Program-made: the position numbers and the translations under genes
Notes under the pieces: generated by a model
What the model saw: the letters and a program-made list of their open reading frames with translations, nothing else
Told to the model about the DNA's origin: nothing
Databases searched by the model: none
Source of the DNA: UBA1413 sp964395045
GTDB taxonomy: Bacteria; Bacteroidota; Bacteroidia; Bacteroidales; Prolixibacteraceae
Direction: 5' to 3'
DNA length: 14,919 bases
Assembly: GCA_964395045.1 (NCBI GenBank)
Contig: CAYNBE010000072.1
Span: 1-14,919 of the forward strand
Shown here: piece after piece, positions 1 to 8,464 of the stretch
How positions within the stretch are numbered: position 1 is the first letter of the stretch
Layout of the letters: each line of letters starts with the position of its first letter

Positions 1-1
1 A

Positions 2-1072
2 ATCCCATACGGGGAAGGGAAAAGCCTGAGTGTTTTCACCTGTGGGGTGGCAATTCTTTGGACCCCCTTCTTTTTACTTGCGCACCTGATCAGTCTCTTT
101 TTCAACCTCGATGCCGATGGATACGGAAATGTTTATTACGGATTCGTCCTGGTGGGCGCTCTTTTTTATGTATTTGCAGGATTGACCTTTCTCTACAGGC
201 TTCTGGAGAAAGAATTCGGCAGAAAAACGGGATTGATCACTGCATTGCTGATTTTCCTCGGAACAAATCTTTTTTATTACACTATGATCCTGGGTGCTGG
301 AATGTCACATGCCTATTCCTTCTCCATGATCGCTATCTACATGTTTTATACCCACCGATTTTTTGAGACCGGTAAAATCCGGCATGCGGTATTGTTTGCC
401 CTGCCTTTTGCCATGGCTGTTCTGATCAGGCCCACCAACCTGATTGCCGGATTTTATTTCCTGTTGTACGGGTTCCAGGATGGTGCTTCCCTGTCAAACC
501 GGACCAGATTCTGGATTAAAAATGTCAGGATTATCGGACTGGTATTTTTGACAGGGTTGGTGGTGGCCATTCCTCAAATGCTTTACTGGCATCAGGTTAC
601 CGGGAAATTCCTTTTCTATTCTTATCAAAATTTTGGATTTCCATACTGGGCAAATCCCAAATTTGGTGTAGTCCTGTTCGGAGAGAAAAACGGTTGGTTT
701 CTGTACACACCTCTCGTTCTTTTTGCGCTATACGAACTTATCAGGGCAATCCTCCTGAAAAAATACAACAGTCTGGCAATTTTAATTATCCTGATCTTTG
801 CCGTCTATATCAACGCCAGTTGGTGGGCCCCAACCTTCAGTGCGGCAGTTGGACAACGTGCAATGATCGATTTTCTTCCTTTGCTGGCTTTCCCCCTGGC
901 CATGGTTGTAAGCGAGTGGTTCAGGCAATCGCCGGCTGTAAAGGCCATCCTGCTGATTTTGGTACTGGTCATCCTCTTTTATAACATCCAGTTTGCCTTC
1001 AGGTACGATCCCTATGAATGGTGGGATAAGCCATTTACCTGGGCAAAATTCTGGAGAACCCTCAGTTTCTGA
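2..1072 (+). CDS. Polytopic membrane protein, GT39/GT-C glycosyltransferase-like, 5' end missing
   Basis: The reading frame is open from base 2, so the true start lies left of the window; the GTG at 47 is only an internal codon. About 356 residues are visible, mostly hydrophobic segments separated by short loops, which indicates an inner-membrane protein with many spans. Features typical of Bacteroidota membrane glycosyltransferases related to the dolichyl-phosphate-mannose mannosyltransferase (GT39) group are a segment with RPTN (about 427-440), a KNGWFLYTP-type loop (about 688-712) and a loop with WWAPTF followed by QRAMIDFLPLL (about 820-890). The catalytic acidic residues of this fold lie in the first periplasmic loop, which is outside the window, so activity cannot be judged. 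It would use a polyprenyl-linked sugar donor, which fits the GT2 genes nearby. It converges on the next gene with 15 bp between them. The membrane-protein call is firm; the sugar-transferase role is inferred. Confidence 0.72.
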   Translation: MPYGEGKSLSVFTCGVAILWTPFFLLAHLISLFFNLDADGYGNVYYGFVLVGALFYVFAGLTFLYRLLEKEFGRKTGLITALLIFLGTNLFYYTMILGAGMSHAYSFSMIAIYMFYTHRFFETGKIRHAVLFALPFAMAVLIRPTNLIAGFYFLLYGFQDGASLSNRTRFWIKNVRIIGLVFLTGLVVAIPQMLYWHQVTGKFLFYSYQNFGFPYWANPKFGVVLFGEKNGWFLYTPLVLFALYELIRAILLKKYNSLAILIILIFAVYINASWWAPTFSAAVGQRAMIDFLPLLAFPLAMVVSEWFRQSPAVKAILLILVLVILFYNIQFAFRYDPYEWWDKPFTWAKFWRTLSF

Positions 1073-1087
1073 ACCTTCCGGATAGAA

Positions 1088-2692
1088 TCACTCCGCTCCC
1101 TTCGATGGAGGAAGCAACTTGAAGATGGCTTCTTCGGTCTCCTCCTGGTAAAACAGGGGTTTCCAGAAGAGAGAATCCGGGAGAAGTTGGGCAATGGTGG
1201 AAGCAAGTTCCTCTTTTTGTTTCAGCTTGTCAAAATATATGTAAAAAGGCCTTCCCGGATCGTATCGAAGGGAGTCACCCCAGAAGTTGAGCGACTGATC
1301 CCAGGGGTACAGGAGGTAGGTGTCGGGATAGAGCCCTGCCAGCACCGGTTTGTAATAACTCTTTTGCCTGGCCGACCACTGGTAACTGGTCATCAGGGCG
1401 TACTCGGGAACAGGAGCCCCGTAATAGCCTGGAACTATGATTTTAACCGCATCCTTTTCAATGTTCTGCAGGAAATAGTAAGCTTTCATTCTCTGTTCGT
1501 TCTGCTTCCCGAAATGTACAGAAAGATCCCTGATCACCGGGATATGCGACCTGAAGATCAGCAGAATTACCAGCAGGATATAGCCCGGAACCAGGTACCG
1601 GCTGATTTTTCCCCCTGTCAGATATCCGGCAAAGCGGACTGTAAGGATAACCATCACCGGCAGCAACACCAGAGCAGGAATGAAATAGGCCGTTTTGTAC
1701 TGTTTCCCCAGGGCCAGCACCATGAGGGCAACCACTACAAATATTGTCACAGCCACCACTTTTTCACTCCTTTTCACCATCTTCCGTCGGGATGAAACAA
1801 GAACCGCAGCAAATGAGACAAGGGCAATCAGTACATAGGTGAAATAGAGACGGTTTGCACGAATGAGACTGCCGATGTTGGGCCACATTTTGCTTAGTTT
1901 CGCTATGTCCTTATCGCCCTGTCCGTACTGTCCGCTGTAAAGGACCAAAGATTTCATCCAGTTGTAAAAATAATGGAGCTGAAGCGTGACGGGAATGGAA
2001 AAAGCCAGAAAAATCAATGTAGTGGCCAGAACATAAATAAGTTTATTCTTGAGTGGCTTTATCAGAAAAAAGGGGATGATTACCAGTGGAGCCAGTGTCA
2101 TTTTTAACGAAAGTGCCAGAGCTGTGACCCCCGACAGCAGCAGGATATCCTTCCACATAAGTTCCCTGTCGTCCTGTTCCAGGATTTTCAGAAGGATAAG
2201 TATCAGAAGCATCACCGGGACCGGAATCAGGTTCTCGGTGGGCAGCCTCCCGATGTTGCCGTAAAGGATATCGGTACAAAAAGGGGAGAACTGGACAATC
2301 AGCGAGATCCAGAGGTTCCCGGTAATCCTGAGAGCAATGATCCCTGATCCCAGGATGACCAGCATCACCGTCATGATGATCACCAAATTTGCAACCCGCA
2401 GGTAGAGGTCCGGATTTGCAAGAACATCCTGGGTGAAAGGCGTGTTCTGGCTTCTGAAGAAGTGTGTCGCCCTGAGCGACAATGCCATGATATAGTCAAA
2501 CGGAATGCCCGGATGGTCGATGTTCCCGATGTTCAGCATCCCGTTTGCCACCGATACGCCATTGATAAAGTAAATGTACTCAGGATCGGCCCCTTTGACG
2601 GAATACAAACCGTTTACATTGTGAAAATATGCCCCCGTGATGAAATAGATCACAGGAAAAATAAGAAGCCACAGGAACCTGTGTTTTTTCAT
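1088..2692 (-). CDS. Polytopic membrane protein, probable GT-C-fold glycosyltransferase
   Basis: I chose the ATG at 2692 (534 aa). The longer form would begin with TTG at 2722, only 2 bases after the upstream gene's stop codon. The N-terminus (MKKHRFLWLL) runs straight into a first membrane span. About ten further hydrophobic segments follow to about residue 400, then a soluble C-terminal part of about 130 residues. The first predicted extracytoplasmic loop has an acidic DPE (residues 36-38) and then DHPG (59-62). This resembles the Asp/Glu and His-Pro-Pro signatures of PMT/ArnT-like GT39 enzymes and suggests a lipid-linked-sugar-dependent glycosyltransferase acting in the periplasm. It is the last gene of a minus-strand run, 32 bp after the GT2-methyltransferase. 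No specific family name is secure, and substrate and acceptor are unknown. It could instead be a non-enzymatic membrane protein of a glycan locus. Confidence 0.7.
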   Translation of the reverse strand: MKKHRFLWLLIFPVIYFITGAYFHNVNGLYSVKGADPEYIYFINGVSVANGMLNIGNIDHPGIPFDYIMALSLRATHFFRSQNTPFTQDVLANPDLYLRVANLVIIMTVMLVILGSGIIALRITGNLWISLIVQFSPFCTDILYGNIGRLPTENLIPVPVMLLILILLKILEQDDRELMWKDILLLSGVTALALSLKMTLAPLVIIPFFLIKPLKNKLIYVLATTLIFLAFSIPVTLQLHYFYNWMKSLVLYSGQYGQGDKDIAKLSKMWPNIGSLIRANRLYFTYVLIALVSFAAVLVSSRRKMVKRSEKVVAVTIFVVVALMVLALGKQYKTAYFIPALVLLPVMVILTVRFAGYLTGGKISRYLVPGYILLVILLIFRSHIPVIRDLSVHFGKQNEQRMKAYYFLQNIEKDAVKIIVPGYYGAPVPEYALMTSYQWSARQKSYYKPVLAGLYPDTYLLYPWDQSLNFWGDSLRYDPGRPFYIYFDKLKQKEELASTIAQLLPDSLFWKPLFYQEETEEAIFKLLPPSKGAE

Positions 2693-2724
2693 GGTCAGGA
2701 ATGTTTGAATCAAAGGCCACAAAT

Positions 2725-4236
2725 TTATCCCATTTGCCGCTTTTTCTCAATATATTCCTTCTCCTTTTTGCTGCTTTCGATGATAGAATGGTCCAGAAGG
2801 TTTTCCAGGACAGGGGTAGGCTTCATTTCCAGGTAAATCTGATATGAAAACAGACCCCGGGAGAAAAAGATCAGAAAGCTGTTGATCATCACCAGTGCAA
2901 GACTGAAAAGGTTTTTACCCAGGGCTTTCGGAAAAGGTGCAGGAATGCCTTTGGTCCTGAGGATGATAAAACCACTCTGCCGGCAATTTTTCCGGATGGT
3001 CCCGAATGTGTAAAGCCGCCGGTGTGTTTTGTCGAGAATTCCTTCTTTCCCGTAATTAAAATTGCCAAACAGCAACTGGAGCCGGTTGATGATAAATCCG
3101 ATGTTGGGAACGGTGAGAATAATTTTTGGCTCATTGAGACCGAGATGCTGCCGCAGGAGGTCAAGGAAATTTTCGGGATAGGAGAGGTGCTCAACAATGT
3201 CGAGCAACAGAATGTGGCTGAAATCACGGATGTTGAAATCGAATTCAAGCAGGTCGAGGTTTTTTTGATAGAACTGGTCATAATGAGCAGGAAACATCAA
3301 AGGATTTTTATCTATTCCCGCCACATAACATCCTTTCTTTTTCAGTTCGGCAGCCAACCGTCCCTGTCCACCCCCGATATCCAATACCCTGCTCCTGTCG
3401 GGGATATTTTGGATGGTCATGCTATGTGACGAGGGATATCCGAGCTTCAGGGAATATTCCTCCGAAAAGGGAACCAGGTCATATTCCCTCCTGTAAAAAA
3501 GAGCCATTTTCTGGAGCCTGCTAACAATGGTCTCCCGGATTACATTCCAGGCAAAGACAATCTTGTTCAGATCGTATATCCCTTTTTCGTAGAATGCCGG
3601 GATCGGAACCTCCTCAATTTTCTTTCCGGCAAGGAGAAGCTGGATAATCATCTGTGTGTCGAAATGGAAATGATTGCTATTCAGTGCGAAGGGAATTTCC
3701 TTCAAAGCAGCGGTCGAATATGCCCTGTATCCGGAATGAATATCTGTGAATCTGGTTTTCAGCAACCTGTTCTGCAGAAAAGTGAGGAGCCTGTTTCCGG
3801 CATATTTGTATAGTGGCATTCCCCCTCTGAGGGCGTCTCCTTTCCGGATCATCCTGGATCCGATCACGGCATCGGCTTTCCCTTCAAACAAAGGAAGCAG
3901 CAGGCTTTCCATGGCTTCGGGGGCATATTGTCCCCCTCCGTGGAGCAGTAATACCACATCAAACTGATTGCGGAGTGCATACTCATACCCGAGTTTCTGG
4001 TTCCCGCCATACCCTTGTCCGACAGGGTTGTAAAGGATACGGATATTTAAGTGAATGTTCTCTTCGTGGAAAAGCTGTGCATTTTCATAAGTCCTGTCCT
4101 TCGAAGAATCATCAATGATCAGAATCTCGTACCGGTACCTTTCAATCACTTCGGCAGGAATCCTTTTCAACACCTTTTGTATCTGTTTCTCATCGTTGAA
4201 GGCAACGATCAAAACCAGCAATTTCCCTTCGCTCAT
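2725..4236 (-). CDS. Bifunctional family-2 glycosyltransferase / class I SAM-dependent methyltransferase
   Basis: The 503-aa protein has two domains. Residues 1 to about 235 are a GT2 domain of the DPM1-like type, with the nucleotide-binding DD at 42-43 in a IIDDSSKDRT strand, GYGGNQK at 75-81 and a SGYRAY segment near 168-173. Residues about 265-435 are a Rossmann-fold methyltransferase with motif I VLDIGGGQG (284-292), the acidic end of strand 2 (D309), and LLLDIVEHL (343-351). A hydrophobic stretch at 443-460 may touch the membrane, and the tail is Lys-rich. The fusion is a known architecture in glycan loci. The oddity is HGGGQY at 99-104: relatives have Asp at the middle position (HGDGQ or HPDYQ), the residue equivalent to the second Asp of DxD. 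This GT domain may therefore bind metal differently or be inactive. It lies 31 bp downstream of the GT2 at 4268, probably in one operon. The domain calls are firm; donor sugar and methyl acceptor are unknown. Confidence 0.88.
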   Translation of the reverse strand: MSEGKLLVLIVAFNDEKQIQKVLKRIPAEVIERYRYEILIIDDSSKDRTYENAQLFHEENIHLNIRILYNPVGQGYGGNQKLGYEYALRNQFDVVLLLHGGGQYAPEAMESLLLPLFEGKADAVIGSRMIRKGDALRGGMPLYKYAGNRLLTFLQNRLLKTRFTDIHSGYRAYSTAALKEIPFALNSNHFHFDTQMIIQLLLAGKKIEEVPIPAFYEKGIYDLNKIVFAWNVIRETIVSRLQKMALFYRREYDLVPFSEEYSLKLGYPSSHSMTIQNIPDRSRVLDIGGGQGRLAAELKKKGCYVAGIDKNPLMFPAHYDQFYQKNLDLLEFDFNIRDFSHILLLDIVEHLSYPENFLDLLRQHLGLNEPKIILTVPNIGFIINRLQLLFGNFNYGKEGILDKTHRRLYTFGTIRKNCRQSGFIILRTKGIPAPFPKALGKNLFSLALVMINSFLIFFSRGLFSYQIYLEMKPTPVLENLLDHSIIESSKKEKEYIEKKRQMG

Positions 4237-4267
4237 ATCTGTGTTTGATTTGTTTTAGCCCGAAGGT

Positions 4268-5242
4268 TCATTTTTGAGTTCCTGATTCTCCGCTTTCCTT
4301 CACGATGTAAAGTGGCCTGTTCTTTTGTTCATCAAAAAGAAACCCTACATAGATACCAATGATGCCGATCAGGAAAAAGAGAATCGAAAAACTCAGGCTG
4401 ATAAACAACACAATGGTCGTATATCCGGATGGAGGAGTTGTCCCGAAAAAGTAAGTCGCCAGTGTATAAATCCCCAGAATCAGGGATATCAAGGCAAAGA
4501 TGAATCCAAACCAGATACCGAGCGAAAGGGGGGCCTTGGAGAAAGAGGTAAAGGCATTCGATGTGAGTGAGATCAGTCGCAGGAAGGAGTATTTGCTTTT
4601 CCCGGCAATCCGGGCCGGAGCAACATACTCCATGCTGGTTGAACGGAAACCCATTGTTTGAATAATTCCCCTCAGGAAACGATTGCGCTCACGGTAATTT
4701 TTTCGGAGGACATCGGCCACATCTCCCGATATCATGAAAAAGTCGGAAGCATTCTCGATAAGCCTGTGGGATGTAAAACGGTTCATGATGCGGTAAAATG
4801 CGCCTGAGAAATAGCTGTTTAGACGATTCACTCCTTCATTTCGGGCTCTGACCATGGTAATGATATCATATCCCCTGTTGAATGTCTCTGTCATTTCGGG
4901 AATGAGGGAGGGCGGGTGCTGCAGGTCAGCATCCATACAGATAACCGCATCTCCGGTTGCCGCATCGATTCCGGCAGTCATGGCCGCTTCATGTCCGAAA
5001 TTCCGGGAGAAACTGAGATACCTTGTATTATTTCCACGACTGCTTCCGGTTATGCAGAAGCTTCGGATAAGCTCCATGCTGTTGTCCGAACTGCCATCAT
5101 CCACAAATATCCATTCATATTTCGGACCGGTTGGTTTTTCAAGGAGTCTGATCTGATCGAAAAGCGCTGGCAACGATTCACTTTCATTGTACACCGAGAA
5201 AACAACCGATATTTTCAACGGATTATTCATTCTGATTTTCAT
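4268..5242 (-). CDS. Family-2 glycosyltransferase with two C-terminal membrane spans (DPM1/GtrB-like)
   Basis: Probable polyprenyl-phosphate sugar transferase: it would move a hexose from a nucleotide sugar to undecaprenyl phosphate at the cytoplasmic face. The GT-A domain shows ISVVFSVYNE at the first strand, VDDGSSD (47-53) and a complete DADLQHPP (104-111), with D104 and D106 as metal ligands. A KSKYSF segment (215-220) follows. Two membrane helices at about 242-265 and 277-302 match the GtrB/ArnC/DPM-like arrangement. I use the ATG at 5242 (324 aa); another ATG four codons in (5230) is equally possible. The longest open frame reaches 5389, but that extension overlaps the divergent gene at 5295 and has a non-conserved, basic sequence. 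This is the first gene of a three-gene minus-strand run. The exact sugar cannot be told. Confidence 0.9.
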   Translation of the reverse strand: MKIRMNNPLKISVVFSVYNESESLPALFDQIRLLEKPTGPKYEWIFVDDGSSDNSMELIRSFCITGSSRGNNTRYLSFSRNFGHEAAMTAGIDAATGDAVICMDADLQHPPSLIPEMTETFNRGYDIITMVRARNEGVNRLNSYFSGAFYRIMNRFTSHRLIENASDFFMISGDVADVLRKNYRERNRFLRGIIQTMGFRSTSMEYVAPARIAGKSKYSFLRLISLTSNAFTSFSKAPLSLGIWFGFIFALISLILGIYTLATYFFGTTPPSGYTTIVLFISLSFSILFFLIGIIGIYVGFLFDEQKNRPLYIVKESGESGTQK

Positions 5243-5294
5243 TAAAACTCTGTAAATATAGTTTATTTTGTACTGGATTTGACAGCTCTTAAAT
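5243..5294. promoter_or_regulatory. Short divergent intergenic region with weak promoter match
   Basis: These 52 bp separate the divergent starts of the GT2 (5242, minus) and the 768-aa membrane protein (5295, plus), so they should hold or overlap both promoters. The best minus-strand match to the Bacteroidota -7 element is at 5253-5260, reading TATATTTA, seven of eight positions of TAnnTTTG. On the plus strand TGGATTTG at 5274-5281 also matches seven of eight. No convincing -33 TTTG was found for either. The location is logical; the exact elements are weak. Confidence 0.35.
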
Positions 5295-7601
5295 ATGAAG
5301 AACCGGCTCTTTGGGGTTGCCTTTGCCCTGTTACTCTCAGCAATTGTCATCCTGATCTTTTTTGGCAGAAGCCTGGGTGATTTGAACAATACCTATTTCT
5401 CGACCGGGGGAGACGGATTCAAGGCCTATTACGGGGCATTATACCATGTTCGCTACGATTCGCTGGATTACCTGAACGGAGCAATGAATTATCCATTCGG
5501 GGAATTGTCGGTCTTTACCGACAGCCAACCCCCGGTAGCAAATGCAATCCGCTTTATCAGCCGCAATGTCACAGATATAAAAGGGTGGACCACCGGCATC
5601 CTGAATGGCTTGATGCTGCTTTCGTTCCTGCTTGGTGTTTTGTTTTTGTTTTTAATTTTCAGTGAATTAAAAGTGAAATGGTGGTTTGGTGCCCTTGCAG
5701 CTACCGGTATCTGTATGCTTTCACCCCAGATAGCCCGGATGGGGGGGCATTTTTCGCTTTCCTGGCAAATCTGGATTCCTGCCATGGTCTATTTCCTGAT
5801 CAGATTTCACCGGACCCGCAAACCACTTTATTCTTTGCTGATCGCTGTCACCATCGTATTGTCAGGGAAAATGCACCCTTATTTCATCGGATTTTTCGGA
5901 TTTCTGTTGGGGGGATACTGGATATGGAGGGTGTTCCGTGGAAAATCTGATCCTTTCGTCTGGTTCCGCGATGTGCCTCTTTTCTTCATTCAGTTCCTGA
6001 TTCCCGTTTTTCTGGTACAGCTCCCTGTATTGCTTCACGATGCTGTAACCGACCGCACTGCATATCCGTACGGCTTCAATGTGTATATGGGACATCCGGC
6101 TGGTGTTTTTCTTCCGGCCGGAAAGCCATGGCTTTTTGTGCCTGAGGTCGTAAAAGTATTCGGTCATCTCAGCTGGGAGTCGCTTTCTTATATCGGCACA
6201 GCTGCACTGGCGGGTTTAGTGGGTAGCCTGTATGTTTTTATCAGGAAAAAAATTAAAAAACAGCCGTTTGGGAAATTGTCGGATTCCGCACCGCTGAATG
6301 CCCTGTTCTGGGTATCGGTGGCAGCCCTGGTTTTCTCTTTCGGGGTACCCTTTGTTTTTACTTCCGGATGGCTGACCGATCTGGTCGGACCGGTCAGGCA
6401 GTTACGGGCACTTGGCCGGTTTGCATGGTTGTTTTATTACCTCCTGAATATTCTTGTGTTTGCTGCATTGTTCCATAAAACCGAAAGTGCAAAAAGAGCG
6501 GTTTGGTGGAAGATAACCGCAGCTGCAGCATTGCTGATGCTTTTTTACGAAGGTTACTGGAACATGCAGACCAATACTTCCGGTCTCAACAACCACTTTG
6601 CGGAACTGGAAGACTACAAAAACCAACTGGCTGCCAATGCCTGGGTGAAAGATATCAATCCTGATGAATTTCAGGCGATTCTGCCTCTGCCATATTTTCA
6701 TATTGGTTCGGAAAATATCTGGATTGACGGGACGGATGAATCGAAAAAATACGCCATGCTTGTTTCCCTGAAAACAGGTCTGCCAATGACCGCTGCTGAA
6801 CTCAGCCGTACTTCGGTTTCACGCTCTTTTATCAATTATTCGCTGGTGACCGAACCACTTCAGCAGACCGGTCTGGCCGATTACCTTGAAAACGAGAAAC
6901 CTCTTCTTGTTATGAAAATGCAGGGATATGAACCCACTGAAGCTGAAGAATGGTTGCTGAAAGACGCCTGGTTTCTGACTGAAACGGAGGAATTCACCTT
7001 GCTGGGTTTGTCTGTTGATCATATCAGAACTTTACATGAATCCTGGCTCCAGAATGTGAAACTTACATATGAAAACTCAAAATTGTTGCCTGTAAACGGA
7101 TTCTTTGTATCGGAAGCCTCAACTTTTTTCAGGGTCAACTCCTTCGATCACCTTCCGTCTCTTGTCTCTCTGCGAGGCGAAGGAGCATTCACACTGCCTC
7201 CCCGTGAATGGGCAACCCTGATTGATGACACACTTGTGTCGGTTCCTGCAGGAACGAAGATGGCAGTTGGTTTCTGGATTTTTAACTACATGAAAGACGC
7301 ATACCTGCGCGGAAACCTGGAGGTGGTGCAAAAGAACAGCATCACCGGCGAAACCACAGGCTTCGATTATTCCGATTTTTTCAGGCACCTGAAAGGGTTT
7401 GATGGTGACTGGGCACTTGTGGAATTTGAATTCGAAACAAAAACGGCCGATGAAATCCTGCATGTCAGGGTGCGAAATCCGGTTCTGCCCAAAACATATT
7501 TTACCATCGATGAATTGCTGATCAGGGAAAAAGATACGAAAGTATGGAAATCTGAAAGCGACTACCTGCTGTGTAACGGCCGGAGGTATCAGTTCAGATA
7601 A
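5295..7601 (+). CDS. Large membrane protein with long C-terminal soluble domain, GT-C-like
   Basis: The protein is 768 aa with ATG at 5295. The first membrane span is at about 7-23. A long loop follows with acidic GGDGFKAYY (38-46), then roughly nine further spans to about residue 420 (for example 103-122, 132-143, 160-170, 180-210, 228-247, 298-316, 336-355, 377-393 and 405-418). The loop RQLRALGRFAWLFYY (368-382) before one of the last spans resembles a conserved Arg-rich loop in large bacterial membrane proteins linked to glycan loci. Residues about 425-768 are soluble and probably extracytoplasmic, with no motif I recognise. The topology fits a GT-C transferase or a YfhO/DUF6311-like membrane protein. 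It is transcribed alone on the plus strand between minus-strand GT2 genes and converges on the next one with 34 bp between. The coding call is firm; the function is inferred from topology and context only. Confidence 0.75.
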   Translation: MKNRLFGVAFALLLSAIVILIFFGRSLGDLNNTYFSTGGDGFKAYYGALYHVRYDSLDYLNGAMNYPFGELSVFTDSQPPVANAIRFISRNVTDIKGWTTGILNGLMLLSFLLGVLFLFLIFSELKVKWWFGALAATGICMLSPQIARMGGHFSLSWQIWIPAMVYFLIRFHRTRKPLYSLLIAVTIVLSGKMHPYFIGFFGFLLGGYWIWRVFRGKSDPFVWFRDVPLFFIQFLIPVFLVQLPVLLHDAVTDRTAYPYGFNVYMGHPAGVFLPAGKPWLFVPEVVKVFGHLSWESLSYIGTAALAGLVGSLYVFIRKKIKKQPFGKLSDSAPLNALFWVSVAALVFSFGVPFVFTSGWLTDLVGPVRQLRALGRFAWLFYYLLNILVFAALFHKTESAKRAVWWKITAAAALLMLFYEGYWNMQTNTSGLNNHFAELEDYKNQLAANAWVKDINPDEFQAILPLPYFHIGSENIWIDGTDESKKYAMLVSLKTGLPMTAAELSRTSVSRSFINYSLVTEPLQQTGLADYLENEKPLLVMKMQGYEPTEAEEWLLKDAWFLTETEEFTLLGLSVDHIRTLHESWLQNVKLTYENSKLLPVNGFFVSEASTFFRVNSFDHLPSLVSLRGEGAFTLPPREWATLIDDTLVSVPAGTKMAVGFWIFNYMKDAYLRGNLEVVQKNSITGETTGFDYSDFFRHLKGFDGDWALVEFEFETKTADEILHVRVRNPVLPKTYFTIDELLIREKDTKVWKSESDYLLCNGRRYQFR

Positions 7602-7635
7602 CCGGCTGTGCCGGACCTTGGTGCAGGTTGTTTCC

Positions 7636-8400
7636 CTAGCTCTTTGCCTCCCTGCTTTGCGGATGGAAGATCCTGCTTTTTACAAGTCCCCACTTGTCAA
7701 ATCTGTATTGAAACGCCGTTTTTATCACCCCGATCCCGTATATGGCGCTGTTTCGCAGGTTGATGCTCGATGCTTCTCTGAAATATTTGGTCGGACATGT
7801 GATTTCAGCTATTTCAAAGCCCTCGTACCATATCTGGGCCAACATCTGGTTGTCAAATACAAAGTTGTCGGAATTGCAGTTGTAATCGATTCTTTCGAGG
7901 ACCTCCCTCGTGAAAGCCCTGTATCCGGTATGATATTCCGAAAGCTTGGCATTCATCAGCAGATTCTGAATAAATGTGAGTCCCCTGTTGGCGATATATT
8001 TGATCAGGGGCATCCCCCCTTTTAGAGCTCCTTTCCCAAGAATTCTCGAACCAAGGACCACGTGGTAGAGCCCTGAGGAAAGAAGGTGGGTCATCGCCGG
8101 GATCAGCAGGGGAGTGTACTGGTAATCGGGATGCAGCATGATCACGATGTCAGCCCCGAGGGAAAGTGCTTTGTTGTAACAGGTTTTCTGATTCCCGCCG
8201 TAACCTTTGTTTTTTTGATGGACAATGATGTGGTGGATGCCCAGGCTGTGGGCTACCTCAACGGTGCGGTCGCTGCTGAGGTCATCTACCAGGATAGCTT
8301 CGTCAACAATCGAAAAATCGATTTCCCTGTAGGTGGTTTCAAGTGTTTTTGCAGCGTTGTATGCGGGAAGCACCACAACGATCTTTTTATTGTTCACCAT
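7636..8400 (-). CDS. Family-2 glycosyltransferase, DPM1-like, soluble
   Basis: The 254-aa protein is a single GT-A domain without the C-terminal membrane helices of the GT2 at 4268. It has VVLPAYNAAKTL at the start, LVDDLSSDRT (37-46), KGYGGNQK (65-72) and LHPDYQY (89-95), in which D92 is the expected metal-binding Asp. TGYRAF near residue 160 and a VFDNQM segment follow. It is clearly related to the N-terminal half of the GT2-methyltransferase at 2725-4236, with which it shares GYGGNQK, the GGMPL(I/Y)KY region and the (S/T)GYRA motif, but this copy keeps the Asp. The expected reaction is transfer of a sugar from a nucleotide donor to a polyprenyl phosphate or to another lipid acceptor in the cytoplasm. 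It has its own likely promoter at 8465-8472, about 65 bases upstream. Donor and acceptor cannot be assigned. Confidence 0.9.
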   Translation of the reverse strand: MVNNKKIVVVLPAYNAAKTLETTYREIDFSIVDEAILVDDLSSDRTVEVAHSLGIHHIIVHQKNKGYGGNQKTCYNKALSLGADIVIMLHPDYQYTPLLIPAMTHLLSSGLYHVVLGSRILGKGALKGGMPLIKYIANRGLTFIQNLLMNAKLSEYHTGYRAFTREVLERIDYNCNSDNFVFDNQMLAQIWYEGFEIAEITCPTKYFREASSINLRNSAIYGIGVIKTAFQYRFDKWGLVKSRIFHPQSREAKS

Positions 8401-8464
8401 TTAGTTTCAACAGATTATTAAGGCCACTATTTCTGTCGTAATGATAAAAATAAATTGCCGGAAA

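Noticed and set aside
1187..1795. Plus-strand 202-codon open frame
   Set aside because: It lies antisense inside the membrane protein at 1088-2692, its composition is not that of a recognisable protein, and the minus-strand frame is clearly the membrane protein.
5243..5389. N-terminal extension of the GT2 at 4268-5242
   Set aside because: It would overlap the divergent gene starting at 5295 and gives a basic sequence unlike GT2 N-termini; the family start fits the ATG at 5242 or 5230.
7602..7614. CCGGC-TGT-GCCGG hairpin as a terminator between convergent genes
   Set aside because: The stem is only five pairs with a three-base loop and no T-run follows on either strand, so support is too weak to call it.
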